64,000 nt of DNA, taken from assembly GCA_937876355.1 (NCBI GenBank), contig CALFHN010000050.1:1-64000 (forward strand), read 5' to 3'. A program made the position numbers and the translations under genes. Source of the DNA: an uncultured Bacteroidota bacterium (GTDB taxonomy: Bacteria > Bacteroidota > Rhodothermia > Rhodothermales > UBA10348). The notes beneath the pieces were generated by a model. The model made no database searches. It was given only the letters and a program-made list of their open reading frames with translations, and had not been told where the DNA came from. Positions 11,439 to 21,195 of this stretch are shown piece by piece (position 1 is the first letter of the stretch; the number at the start of each line of letters is the position of its first letter).

Positions 11439-11625
11439 ACAAGATGTGGCCCATTTGTATCGGAATCGTCTTTGTTTTGATGTTTTCACTATATTCGATC
11501 CGGTATGCAAACGCATTTTGTTGTCTTGGAGTGGTCGTGGGAAGGCTTCAAGGCGCCTTTTTAGTGGGATTGGTGGGGCCATCGCTTCTTCACTGTTTAA
11601 AGAACAGACAACCCCTTTTAAGTAG
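11435..11625 (+). pseudogene. Internally deleted, frameshifted tandem paralogue of the downstream membrane protein
   Basis: N-terminal YANAFCCLGVVVG matches LNMLCCMGVLIG of 11686..12186; in another frame ~11550-11625 reads RLFSGIGGAIASSLFKEQTTPFK*, matching its C-terminal AFGAIGGAIASKMFKKGGDEPT. Confidence 0.7.
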
Positions 11626-11685
11626 GTGTTATTGCGCTAGTTTTCCACCTTCAGCAAAGCACCAAACACAAAAATCTTCGTGATT

Positions 11686-12186
11686 ATGCCAGATTCAAAA
11701 CAATCGATCATCCTTGGTGGATTGGTCACCGGACTTCTTAGCACTTCGTATCTGGGATATCTGAATATGCTCTGCTGTATGGGAGTATTGATCGGGGCTG
11801 TTGTGGCGGTGTGGCACTACACGGATACGAATGAGCTCACGATTCCGACAGGCAAAGGCGCGACAATGGGGATTATGGCGGCACTGTCCGGCCTGCTCAT
11901 TGCAACCGTTTTGAATATTATCTTGGTCAAGATTGGCATTAACCATGAAACGGCCATCAACGAGTTTGTCATCAACCGATTTGGGGACATCTTGCCACCT
12001 GAACAAATCGAAGCGATGGAAGCTGAGATGTTGAAAGAAAAAACGTTATTGGATTACGTTAAAAGTGTCGGCTTCGGCGCATTAGCTTTCACAGCATTTG
12101 GTGCTATTGGTGGAGCAATCGCCTCGAAAATGTTTAAGAAAGGTGGCGATGAGCCAACGGCTAACGACTCAATTGACGACTTATAG
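11686..12186 (+). CDS. Hypothetical membrane protein
   Basis: 166 aa, several TM segments, LNMLCCMGVLIG motif. Confidence 0.7.
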   Translation: MPDSKQSIILGGLVTGLLSTSYLGYLNMLCCMGVLIGAVVAVWHYTDTNELTIPTGKGATMGIMAALSGLLIATVLNIILVKIGINHETAINEFVINRFGDILPPEQIEAMEAEMLKEKTLLDYVKSVGFGALAFTAFGAIGGAIASKMFKKGGDEPTANDSIDDL

Positions 12187-12249
12187 GCCCAGTTTCCGAC
12201 GGGGATTTGTCTGATGGATCGTTTCGAATGGCCAATGTCTAGTCGTTGA

Positions 12250-12816
12250 TTAACGTTTTTGAAGCGGTCGACTGACCGGTGGGCCCAACACTTCTGCCAA
12301 TACAATAGCTTCTCGAATTTTTGAGCGGTCTTTCAGATCGGTTCTAATCATCTGTGACAAAGGCGTCTTCTTTTGTTTCACAAGTAAATTTGATTTCAAA
12401 GAACCGACATGGTGAATTTCAGGCCGGTGGAAAGACACATATTCTTTTTGGTCAAACGCTTCGTCGAAAAAAGGTTGTCCGGGCGGTAACAGCTCGGCTT
12501 TTTTTGACATTTCCGATCTTGCAATGGACGTCCTGGTAAGTCCTGTTTTTACTGGGGTACTAGGCACTTTTGTTGCCGTGGGACTCGATCCGCGGCTAGA
12601 TAAGGACGGACGAGGTTCTGCTGGGGCGCCTCCTAACATAGTTGAGATTTCGGCAAGCGCGTCATGAAATTCATTGGAGCCCGAATTGTCCGATGGAATT
12701 TTTTGTAAATCAGGCAAATGCTCAGAAGTCGTGACCGGCTTTTTCTTTTTTCCCAAGAAAAACTGGAGCAAATACAAGGCTAACATGGCTAGCCAAAACT
12801 TGATGTCGATATCCAT
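12250..12816 (-). CDS. Hypothetical protein with N-terminal TM anchor
   Basis: MDIDIKFWLAMLALYLLQFFLGKKKKP followed by low-complexity region. Confidence 0.6.
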   Translation of the reverse strand: MDIDIKFWLAMLALYLLQFFLGKKKKPVTTSEHLPDLQKIPSDNSGSNEFHDALAEISTMLGGAPAEPRPSLSSRGSSPTATKVPSTPVKTGLTRTSIARSEMSKKAELLPPGQPFFDEAFDQKEYVSFHRPEIHHVGSLKSNLLVKQKKTPLSQMIRTDLKDRSKIREAIVLAEVLGPPVSRPLQKR

Positions 12817-12839
12817 GATGACGCTATAAGGTTAAAAAG

Positions 12840-14114
12840 CTAATCGTTGTTGCCTTCGGTAGTTCCTGATTCTTGCTGAGTAAGCATATTTATAAGAAGT
12901 CGATTTGCTTTGGGAAAGGCGTATTCCTGAAGTTGTTCGTTTACAGCCCACTCCCAAGATAAAGCTGTAGAAGGAATTGTTGACGAGGTTAACTCGCAAT
13001 CATACGCATGAAGCGTAATTTTAAAGTGGGAATAGGCATGGGGTATTGATGCAATGAGGGGGCCAACGTCAACTGACATTCCGGTTTCTTCTAGTATTTC
13101 CCTTCGACACGTCTGTTGATAGGACTCAGTGGACTCGTTTTTACCTCCTGGGAATTCCCATAATCCTCCCAACATACTGTCCAAGGACCTTTTTTGAATA
13201 AATATTCGGCCCTCCTCGTCGCGTATAACTCCAACGGCGATATGGTAGTGAGGAGTTTTCTTTTTCGCCCGTTTTACGGGAAATTGGGTTGGGGTGCCTG
13301 TTTCAAATCCTTTGCAAAATGACCGGACGGGACAGATCGGACAATCTGGTTTGGGAGTACAAACCAACGCGCCAAGCTCCATCATGCTCTCGTTGTGATC
13401 TCCGGGGCGCCTAACATCTAGGAGCGCGGAAGCCATTTTGTGCAGCGTTTGTTTGCTCGAAGACAATGCCACGTCTTCTGGAAATGCGAATATTCTCGAC
13501 AACACCCGAATGACATTTCCGTCCAGAACAGCATGAGGATGCCCAAACGCTATGGAAGAAATGGCGGCGGCCGTATACGGACCGACGCCAGGAATGGAGA
13601 GTAGATCGTCCAAAGCCGAGGGGATAAGCCCGCTCCACTTTTCTACGATCATTTTGGCAGCCTTGTGCAGATTACGGGCTCTCGAGTAATAGCCGAGCCC
13701 TTCCCAAAGCTGCAGAACTTCGTCGAGATCCGCGTCGGATAGCGATTCGACGGTTGGAAATCGAGTCGTGAGTCGCATGAAATATGGGATTCCTTGTTCA
13801 ACTCGGGTCTGCTGCAGAATGATTTCCGAAAGCCAAATATGATACGGATTCCGAGTAATGCGCCACGGCATTTCGCGTTTGTTTATTTCAAACCAGGCCG
13901 ATAAAGCATACTGGACTTCGGCAACCGGTAGTGCTAGAGAATCGTTTTGCAACGTGTTAATTCCACAGTTTATTGAATCCATTCCTACACTTCGAAGTAG
14001 TTCACACGACACCAATTGGGTTGTTTCTAGATCCCGGTTTGGCTTTCCTTCAAGAAAACGACTTAGCACGGTCATTTCTGCTGTCATAAAATCTTCCGCG
14101 TTCATAATAAGCAA
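12840..14114 (-). CDS. mutY: A/G-specific adenine glycosylase with C-terminal NUDIX-like domain
   Basis: WRITRNPYHIWLSEIILQQTRVEQG, IPGVGPYTAAAISSIAFG, [4Fe-4S] Cys cluster CTPKPDCPICPVRSFC, GGLWEFPGGK. True start may be internal (e.g. 13982). Confidence 0.92.
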   Translation of the reverse strand: MLIMNAEDFMTAEMTVLSRFLEGKPNRDLETTQLVSCELLRSVGMDSINCGINTLQNDSLALPVAEVQYALSAWFEINKREMPWRITRNPYHIWLSEIILQQTRVEQGIPYFMRLTTRFPTVESLSDADLDEVLQLWEGLGYYSRARNLHKAAKMIVEKWSGLIPSALDDLLSIPGVGPYTAAAISSIAFGHPHAVLDGNVIRVLSRIFAFPEDVALSSSKQTLHKMASALLDVRRPGDHNESMMELGALVCTPKPDCPICPVRSFCKGFETGTPTQFPVKRAKKKTPHYHIAVGVIRDEEGRIFIQKRSLDSMLGGLWEFPGGKNESTESYQQTCRREILEETGMSVDVGPLIASIPHAYSHFKITLHAYDCELTSSTIPSTALSWEWAVNEQLQEYAFPKANRLLINMLTQQESGTTEGNND

Positions 14115-14133
14115 GGCCGTGAAAAGGTTTCCA

Positions 14134-16023
14134 ATGGCCTCGCCGGTCGCTAATTCAGTGCGGGCTTTATTGCAGCGCCTTATTTCCCTTCTATTTGTGT
14201 ATCCGCGTACTTTTGACGTAAGGATTTATCGTTTTTTGCTCCTTTTTGGCGCGGTAGGGTTTGGAACGGTAGGGCTGGGCACGGTAGGGTTTGGAACGGT
14301 AGGGACAAGTTGGGGCCAGGTCGTTTCTTATTCGGTTCGAACTGAAGGAGGGGTAGAGTCGTGGCCCATCCCAAACCTACGTCCAGATCAGCACAACGTC
14401 CTCTGGAAATCAAAACTGCGAGAGTATTACCAAAACAGTGGATACTTCGAGGCGACCATAGATTCTGTAAATTGGGATTCCCGCTTTGTTTTCGTCCGAA
14501 AGGGCGCAGAGCAATCTCTATCAAGGGCGGTTGTCACTATAGAAGGGCCTACGATCGACATTGATCCAGATTGGCTTGAGGAAAGACGAACGATGTCTTC
14601 GCACGCATTGGAGGGTTTCCTCGGCGAACTGTTGGGGTTGACTTCTTCGGCGGGATATCTGTCGGCTACAGCACACATTTTAGAGTTTAAAAAACGAGAT
14701 AGTGAATGGGAAGCCCACGTGGAGCTTAAGACGGGTCGCCTTTATGTTGTTGAATCTGTTCGCCTTGAAGGCGATTCGCGTACGAAGACTGATTTCGCTG
14801 CCAAATTGGCAAAAATTCAGATTGGCGCGCTCGTTTCAGAAGTGAACTTGGCCCGCGCCCAAGCCGAATTATTATCTGCCGGGCTGCACCTCCGGGTAGG
14901 CCTTCCCAGATTTGAATTGGTTTCTGACTCTACAGCCATTGTTGTGATTCCTGTGGAACCACGGTCCCCGGGTTTTTTTGATCTATCGGCCGGATATCTT
15001 CCGACTTCAGGGGGCGCAGCAGCTGGAGTCGGTTCTGGTTCTGGGTCGCCATCCGGTTCGAGTATAAACCAGTTCCAGCCATCTGGAAAGGGTTCGCAAT
15101 TCGTCGGAAGCGGACACATTACATTGTTAAATGCATTTGGGCGAGGTAGGGCGTTTTCAGCGCAAATTGATCGCCTTCCCAATCAGTCGAGCGGAGTTTT
15201 GGTATCCTTTCGAGAACCTAGTTTAAAAAATTGGCCCGTTTCGGTAGAGGGCCGTTTTGAAGGATATCAACAAGACTCCACGTATAGTTCCACCAAAGTC
15301 GCGCTGGGCCTCGGGCTTGAAGTTCAATCCAACTTTGAAGTTGGAATCGAAGTTAATCGGGAAAGCGCAAAACCGCTTCAAGCTGGATTGTCCTTGAGGG
15401 ATAATCAACAAAGAATAGCTACTTCGTCCGGGTCGTATTTTGGAGTTGAAACGAAATTGCTTGGTTTGGATAGCCCTGCGAGCCCAAGGCGTGGATATTA
15501 TTTTGCTGCAAAAGTTGAATCTGGAGTCAGAAAGAGAACTACACGGGGTATCGTTGGCATAGATACTCTGCAAATAGTGAGCTCAGAAAATCAAGAACGG
15601 GTGAGTATGGAGGCTCGAACGTATTGGACGTTGAGGGATAAATGGACGGTCGTATTGGGTTTTGAAGGACGATTTATCTTTGCCAAAAATCTCGACGAGA
15701 GCGAATTGGTGCCACTTGGCGGCGCAACATCACTGAGAGGTTACAACGAAAACCAATTTAGGGGTCGGTCGGCAGCGAGGTTTTTATCTGAAATACGAAT
15801 GTATGCAGACCCTCGCACGTATGGTTTTGTATTTTATGATTTAGGTGCATTGGAGTCACAACCAAGCACCACATTAAAAAGCACGACCACTTGGTATCCC
15901 GGTTTTGGTATTGGATTTGCATTTGACTCTGCCATAGGACCGGTATCAATATCTTACGCCCTGAATTCCCAAGACAAGCTGGGAAGTGGTCGAATACATT
16001 TAGGATTGTCTTTTGGACTATAA
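14134..16023 (+). CDS. BamA/TamA-like outer membrane protein
   Basis: POTRA-like N-terminal half, C-terminal beta-barrel with VPLGGATSLRGYNENQFRGRSAARFLSEIR motif. ORF-track start at 13858 overlaps mutY; ATG 14134 preferred. Confidence 0.82.
   Translation: MASPVANSVRALLQRLISLLFVYPRTFDVRIYRFLLLFGAVGFGTVGLGTVGFGTVGTSWGQVVSYSVRTEGGVESWPIPNLRPDQHNVLWKSKLREYYQNSGYFEATIDSVNWDSRFVFVRKGAEQSLSRAVVTIEGPTIDIDPDWLEERRTMSSHALEGFLGELLGLTSSAGYLSATAHILEFKKRDSEWEAHVELKTGRLYVVESVRLEGDSRTKTDFAAKLAKIQIGALVSEVNLARAQAELLSAGLHLRVGLPRFELVSDSTAIVVIPVEPRSPGFFDLSAGYLPTSGGAAAGVGSGSGSPSGSSINQFQPSGKGSQFVGSGHITLLNAFGRGRAFSAQIDRLPNQSSGVLVSFREPSLKNWPVSVEGRFEGYQQDSTYSSTKVALGLGLEVQSNFEVGIEVNRESAKPLQAGLSLRDNQQRIATSSGSYFGVETKLLGLDSPASPRRGYYFAAKVESGVRKRTTRGIVGIDTLQIVSSENQERVSMEARTYWTLRDKWTVVLGFEGRFIFAKNLDESELVPLGGATSLRGYNENQFRGRSAARFLSEIRMYADPRTYGFVFYDLGALESQPSTTLKSTTTWYPGFGIGFAFDSAIGPVSISYALNSQDKLGSGRIHLGLSFGL
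14253..14312 (+). repeat. 15-bp in-frame tandem repeat (about 3.5 copies)
   Basis: ggtagggtttggaac/ggtagggctgggcac/ggtagggtttggaac/ggtaggg..., encoding GAVGFGTVGLGTVGFGTVGT. Confidence 0.9.
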
Positions 16024-16028
16024 CACAC

Positions 16029-16754
16029 GTGATGAGTACACCGAAACATCGATTTTTTGTGCCGCCCGATTTGATTTCTGATGACCGGATTGTTTTTCCA
16101 ACGGAAGAAGCTAGACATGCTTCCAAAGTGTTGCGGTTGGGAATCGGAAATGAAGTAACCGTGGTCGACGGGGCCGGAGGAACGTACGTTGCCGAAATTG
16201 AGGTAATAACGGGAAAGGGCACTATTGCGCGTATTTTGTCCAAAACCATGGACGTGGCTGAGCCAGATTTTTATGTCCATATTGGTGTTGGGCTTCTAAA
16301 GCAATCCTCGCGCTGGGAAATGTTTTTGGAGAAGGCCGTCGAACTTGGCGCGTCGCGGATAACCCCGCTTGTCACGCAGCGAATGCAAAAGATATCGTTT
16401 AATCAACGTAGGGCAGAGGCCATTGTCATAGCGGCATTAAAACAATCCGGCCGGAGCCGGCTTCCTATCCTTGATCCACCAACTAAATTTTCAAAAGTCA
16501 TTCAAGAGACATCAAGTTTAAGCTGTCGCATGATTTGCCATGAGGCCTCCAGTGATGCGCCTCGAATTCAACAATTGATGAACAGTCGCCCCGACAGTAT
16601 TGGAATACTGGTTGGGCCCGAAGGAGGGTTCACAGACGAGGAAATTACCAAAGCCCTCGGCGCAGGATGGAAAGATATATGGCTTGGCGAGCGCAGACTT
16701 CGTACCGAAACAGCGGCAGTTGCGGCGCTGTCGGTGGTCACACAGGCGTTGTGA
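16029..16754 (+). CDS. rsmE: 16S rRNA (uracil(1498)-N(3))-methyltransferase
   Basis: HRFFVPPDL...EEARHASKVLRLGIGNEVTVVDG; GILVGPEGGFTDEEI...LGERRLRTETAAVAAL. Confidence 0.92.
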   Translation: MMSTPKHRFFVPPDLISDDRIVFPTEEARHASKVLRLGIGNEVTVVDGAGGTYVAEIEVITGKGTIARILSKTMDVAEPDFYVHIGVGLLKQSSRWEMFLEKAVELGASRITPLVTQRMQKISFNQRRAEAIVIAALKQSGRSRLPILDPPTKFSKVIQETSSLSCRMICHEASSDAPRIQQLMNSRPDSIGILVGPEGGFTDEEITKALGAGWKDIWLGERRLRTETAAVAALSVVTQAL

Positions 16755-16921
16755 TCGAATTAGGTGCATGAAACCTTTGAGAACCGAACTAGATGCGTCG
16801 AATACTGTTGCTCTGGACTACTTCATTCCTTAACTTATAAGGCTAAATATGGGGTAGTACTATTTCCCTTGGGACGTTCCCGGGCAGAAGTGAATATCCT
16901 TAAAATGATTTTAAATAATCC

Positions 16922-17296
16922 ATGTTCGCATTTTTAATCGTCATTATCGCAATTATTGCTGTTTTATTGACCCTGGTAGTTTTACTACAGAGTGGGAAAG
17001 GCGGTGGTTTGGCTGGTATCGCTTCAGGTGGTGCCACAACTCAAATATTAGGTTCACGTCAAGCTCCTGACTTTCTGGAGAAAGCGACTTGGACGCTAGC
17101 AACAGCATTTATCATCCTGTGTATTATGTCCAACTTTGTGATTAGCGATGATCAGGGGGGAGGTTCGGTCATTCAGCAGCAGGGACAGACAGGTCAACTA
17201 GGCGCTCCGGTTCTTCCTTCTCCTGGAACGGAGGCTCCGGCAACAGATACGCCTGCCACAGATACGCCTGCGAAACCAGACGGAAATGGTCAGTAG
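16922..17296 (+). CDS. secG: Preprotein translocase subunit SecG
   Basis: LTLVVLLQSGKGGGLAGIASGGATTQILGSRQAPDFLEKATW. Confidence 0.93.
   Translation: MFAFLIVIIAIIAVLLTLVVLLQSGKGGGLAGIASGGATTQILGSRQAPDFLEKATWTLATAFIILCIMSNFVISDDQGGGSVIQQQGQTGQLGAPVLPSPGTEAPATDTPATDTPAKPDGNGQ
17243..17272 (+). repeat. 15-bp in-frame tandem duplication in secG C-terminus
   Basis: acagatacgcctgcc/acagatacgcctgcg encoding ATDTPATDTPA. Confidence 0.85.
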
Positions 17297-17325
17297 GTAG
17301 TCTGCACATTATTAGTTGTATGCAA

Positions 17326-17360
17326 AGAGGGGCGGACCGTATGGTCCGCCCCTCTTCTTT
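17326..17360 (+). terminator. Intrinsic terminator downstream of secG
   Basis: AGAGGGGCGGACC-GTAT-GGTCCGCCCCTCT followed by tctttt. Confidence 0.85.
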
Positions 17361-17416
17361 TGCCTCAAGGCAAAGGCAACAATCTATCGCCGGTAGAGCA
17401 TAAAAATTGCGGTCGT

Positions 17417-17821
<405 letters not shown>

Positions 17822-17823
17822 AT

Positions 17824-18585
17824 TTAGAATTTGAAATTTTTCGTCGTTTCAGTAAACAGAACTCCATCCACAACAATTCTTCCCGTGTGCTCACAAGCCA
17901 CGATCCGGTTGCGTTGACGGATTTCAAGCTGTCTCTGAGGCGGAACGGAGAATCCTGCAGCTGCCCCGCGCTCTAGCGGCACAACAGCACGACCGTCCCT
18001 GACTCGCGATCTAAGCCTTGCGTAGGCTCTTAGATAGCGTTCATCGACTTCCTTTTCAGCTTTCGCTCTGGTTTTTTCCAGATTTGACTGCTCGCTCTTG
18101 GTATCCTCAAGGACAACGTTGAGTTCGCCCGTTTTCTGGTCCAAAATCGCAGTCAATTCAGCTAAGCGAGAACTCGCTTCTTCAACTGCTGCGTCTTGCA
18201 GCGGTTTAGACATTTCGATCTCGAGACCGCGAGCGGTTGAATCTATGATTCGTTGTTTCTGGGCCTCAATTTCTTTGGTAAGTGCATCGTACTCACGATT
18301 GTTGCGCACTTGAAGTTGTTGCTCCTCGTATTTTTTAATGAGGCCTTCAGCTTCGGCGATGTCGGTCACGGCTTGCTTTTTAGCCTGCTCGTGATCTTTT
18401 TGCTCAAGCTGAAGCTTTTCCAAACGAGTGGAAAGCCCCTGCTTTTCGTCTTCGATATCCCGAATTTCGTCAGGAAGATCTCCGCGAAGCTTTTTGATTT
18501 GATCGATTTTGCTATCGATGTGTTGCAAGCGGATCAGCGAAATAAGCTGATCTCTAATGGTGTGCTCTAGGGCTGTGGTTGCCAT
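17824..18585 (-). CDS. Coiled-coil protein of the zinc-ribbon (CT398-like) family
   Basis: Long heptad coiled coil followed by PPQRQLEIRQRNRIVACEHTGRIVVDG; zinc Cys pairs mostly absent. Confidence 0.75.
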   Translation of the reverse strand: MATTALEHTIRDQLISLIRLQHIDSKIDQIKKLRGDLPDEIRDIEDEKQGLSTRLEKLQLEQKDHEQAKKQAVTDIAEAEGLIKKYEEQQLQVRNNREYDALTKEIEAQKQRIIDSTARGLEIEMSKPLQDAAVEEASSRLAELTAILDQKTGELNVVLEDTKSEQSNLEKTRAKAEKEVDERYLRAYARLRSRVRDGRAVVPLERGAAAGFSVPPQRQLEIRQRNRIVACEHTGRIVVDGVLFTETTKNFKF

Positions 18586-18675
18586 GCTCCGGTGTCGACA
18601 GATTTACGTTTTAGTACAGACGACTAAATAACGTCAAAATTTGGATAAGGTTCATAATCTAGATTGAGAATAATA

Positions 18676-18728
18676 CAATAACCTCAATCGCTACCGTAAA
18701 CCTCCGTCCAATAACCTCAATCGCTACC
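18676..18728. repeat. Partial tandem duplication at the 3' end of the Nif3-like gene
   Basis: CAATAACCTCAATCGCTACC at 18676-18695 and 18709-18728 (33-bp offset); contains last codons GSD* of the gene. Confidence 0.85.
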
Positions 18729-19850
18729 AAGAACCCACGTTTCGACCGGAGATGATCGCAGTCTAGTCTTTTGCCACTCAACGCCGGGAAAGTTGCTTGA
18801 AAGTTTGTCCACCAACAAATCTTCAGTCATTTGTTCCGTTTCGTAATGCCCGGCATCAACCAAAGCCATTGTAGGTTGGCCCAAGTGGTCCAAAACTTCA
18901 AAATAACGGTGATACGTAACATCTCCCGTTACATACACATCCGCTCCTGCCGCTTGGGCTAATGCAATAAAATCGGATCCTGATCCACCACAAACGGCGA
19001 CTCTCCGGATCATTTTTGAGGCATGACCGGCAACTCTAAGAGCTTTATTTCCGAGACGACCGGCAGTGAGTTGAAGAAACTCATTTAATGATATTGCCGT
19101 CGATAAATCTCCGATGGCTCCAATACCGCAGTTTTTGTGGGCTTGTTCTAGTTTTAGTAAATCATATACAACTTCTTCGTAAGGATGCACGTTTTTTATA
19201 GCAGCCAGAACGCTTGGAACGTTCCATTTTTCTACTTGCATTTCAATTCTGACCTCGTGAACACGTTCAACCTGACCATCTGAGCTCCCGATGAATGGCT
19301 TGGTATCAGACCCAGGCTTAAACTGTCCGGTGCCGCCGACCGAAAAGGAACAGTGACTATATGCGCCTATTTGTCCGGCACCCGCGTCGTGAGCAGCTGT
19401 TCGGACCGAATCCCCAAACTCAAGTGGGACAAATACAACCAACTTTAACAACGATTCTTCCAGTCCAGACAGAAATTGGATGTTGGTCAGGCCCAAAGTT
19501 CGTGCAAGTTCGAAAGAAACTCCGCCGCGGGCCGCATCGAGATTGGTATGTGCAGAAAACAATGCAATTCTGTTTTCCGCCATCTCTAGCGCCATAGAAG
19601 ATTCTAAAGTTTTATCTGTGAGGTTTGACAGTGCTTTGAAGAATAGGGGATGATGAGTTACGATCAATTCTACGCCGAGGCCTTTTGCCTCCTGAATGAT
19701 TTGGGGGGTAAGATCAAGAGCGACAAGTGCGTTTGATACTTCCTGGCTCCGTCTGCCAATTTGTAAACCAACGTTATCGTAGGACTGAGCCGAACCAACA
19801 GGCGCCCAGTTATGCATAAAATCAACAATGTCTCCTAGCAAACAACTCAT
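18717..19850 (-). CDS. Nif3-like dinuclear metal center hexameric protein
   Basis: SYDNVGLQIGR, IVTHHPLFFKALSNL, AHTNLDAARGGVSFELA, HPYEEVVYDLLKLE, GSGSDFIALAQAAGADVYVTGDVTYH. Confidence 0.92.
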   Translation of the reverse strand: MSCLLGDIVDFMHNWAPVGSAQSYDNVGLQIGRRSQEVSNALVALDLTPQIIQEAKGLGVELIVTHHPLFFKALSNLTDKTLESSMALEMAENRIALFSAHTNLDAARGGVSFELARTLGLTNIQFLSGLEESLLKLVVFVPLEFGDSVRTAAHDAGAGQIGAYSHCSFSVGGTGQFKPGSDTKPFIGSSDGQVERVHEVRIEMQVEKWNVPSVLAAIKNVHPYEEVVYDLLKLEQAHKNCGIGAIGDLSTAISLNEFLQLTAGRLGNKALRVAGHASKMIRRVAVCGGSGSDFIALAQAAGADVYVTGDVTYHRYFEVLDHLGQPTMALVDAGHYETEQMTEDLLVDKLSSNFPGVEWQKTRLRSSPVETWVLGSD

Positions 19851-21133
19851 ACTCTTCCTGCTGCAGCAATTCCTTCTTTTTCATCCACTCTCAGAAGAAG
19901 AACCCCGCCCACGATAAACAAAATGACAACAACGGCTACGCCGGCCCGCATATTTCCAAAAAGAAGGGTCATTTTTCCGAGTAAAAAGGGACCCAAGAAG
20001 GCGGTAAACTTCCCAGAAAAGGCGAAAAATCCGTAGAATTCATTTTCATGGTTCGGTGGAGTGAAACGCCCCAAAAGTGATCTGCTAGCAGACTGATTCG
20101 GTCCTGCCAAGAGGCCAACGCCAAGACCTGAGACCCAAAACCAAAATACGCTGGTCGTCATTACCGCCAACGTAGCGGCAGCAACTAGGCCAACAATAGA
20201 AACTAAAATGGTCGGTTTCCCGCCCAATCTGTCGTCCATAAAGCCAAAAACCCAAGCCCCGAAACCGGCCGCCAGGTTCAGTCCGATTCCAAAAACGATG
20301 ATTTCGCTCGTCGTAAAATCAAAAACTACGGCGGCGTAGAGGCCTCCAAATCCGAATATGGTAACCAATCCATCGTTGTAAATGAGCCGTGCCAGCAGTA
20401 GTCGAAAAACTTGCTTATAGGTTTTTATCTTGCGAAAAACTCGCTTCAGGTCATCCATAGCTCCTTTCATTAATTCCTTTGCTGGAGGAGGATTTTCAAC
20501 TGTTCTGTCTTTGACGAGCCAAAACATTGGAATACTGAAGATGGCAAACCAAGCAGCAACTAAAAGATTGGTTGCCCGAATAGGTTGATCTGTGTCTGCA
20601 TTTAATCCAAACATGGGTGGATCTGGCTGCACGAGAACGAATAGGCCTACGACCATACAAAGGAGTCCACCTGCATAACCGAGCGCCCAACCGTATCCCG
20701 AGATTCGGCCAATTTTCTCAAGTGGTGCAATGTCAGGTAGAAAAGCGTTGTAAAAGACATTGGCCATTTCGAATGCCACATTTCCAATCACAAAAACGGT
20801 AATAGCGAAGTAGACTTGCCCTTTTTGTGGGAAATACAGTGCTATAGTTGCTGCAATACAGACCATGGTCGCGATAGCAAGAAAGCGCTTTCTATACCCA
20901 CCTTTGTCTGCCAAAGCTCCAAGAAAGGGCGAAAACAACGCCACCAATATGGCTGAAATCGTAATTCCTGTCGACCATAAGTCGGTCCCTGTGGTTTCGT
21001 CGGGAGCAATACCCTTCGCAAAGAAGGTGGCATACACAAAAGTGACAATGAGAGTTGTAAACGCCGAATTGGCAAAGTCGTAGAGTGACCAAGCCCAAAC
21101 GGTTTTAGACGAGTAAGAAGAGTCTTTGTGCAA
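19847..21133 (-). CDS. MFS transporter (UMF1/Atg22-like)
   Basis: VWAWSLYDFANSAFTTLIVTFVYATFF; multiple TM; GPNQSASRSLLGRFTP motif. Confidence 0.88.
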   Translation of the reverse strand: MHKDSSYSSKTVWAWSLYDFANSAFTTLIVTFVYATFFAKGIAPDETTGTDLWSTGITISAILVALFSPFLGALADKGGYRKRFLAIATMVCIAATIALYFPQKGQVYFAITVFVIGNVAFEMANVFYNAFLPDIAPLEKIGRISGYGWALGYAGGLLCMVVGLFVLVQPDPPMFGLNADTDQPIRATNLLVAAWFAIFSIPMFWLVKDRTVENPPPAKELMKGAMDDLKRVFRKIKTYKQVFRLLLARLIYNDGLVTIFGFGGLYAAVVFDFTTSEIIVFGIGLNLAAGFGAWVFGFMDDRLGGKPTILVSIVGLVAAATLAVMTTSVFWFWVSGLGVGLLAGPNQSASRSLLGRFTPPNHENEFYGFFAFSGKFTAFLGPFLLGKMTLLFGNMRAGVAVVVILFIVGGVLLLRVDEKEGIAAAGRV

Positions 21134-21195
21134 TGTCGTGCGGCGGGTCGATTATTGATTAGGGTAGCTGAATGTAGATTTTAGCTTCAAATGAT

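Noticed and set aside
13858-14133. N-terminal 92 codons of the BamA-like ORF as given in the ORF track
   Set aside because: Overlaps mutY coding on the opposite strand; ATG 14134 gives a sensible N-terminus.
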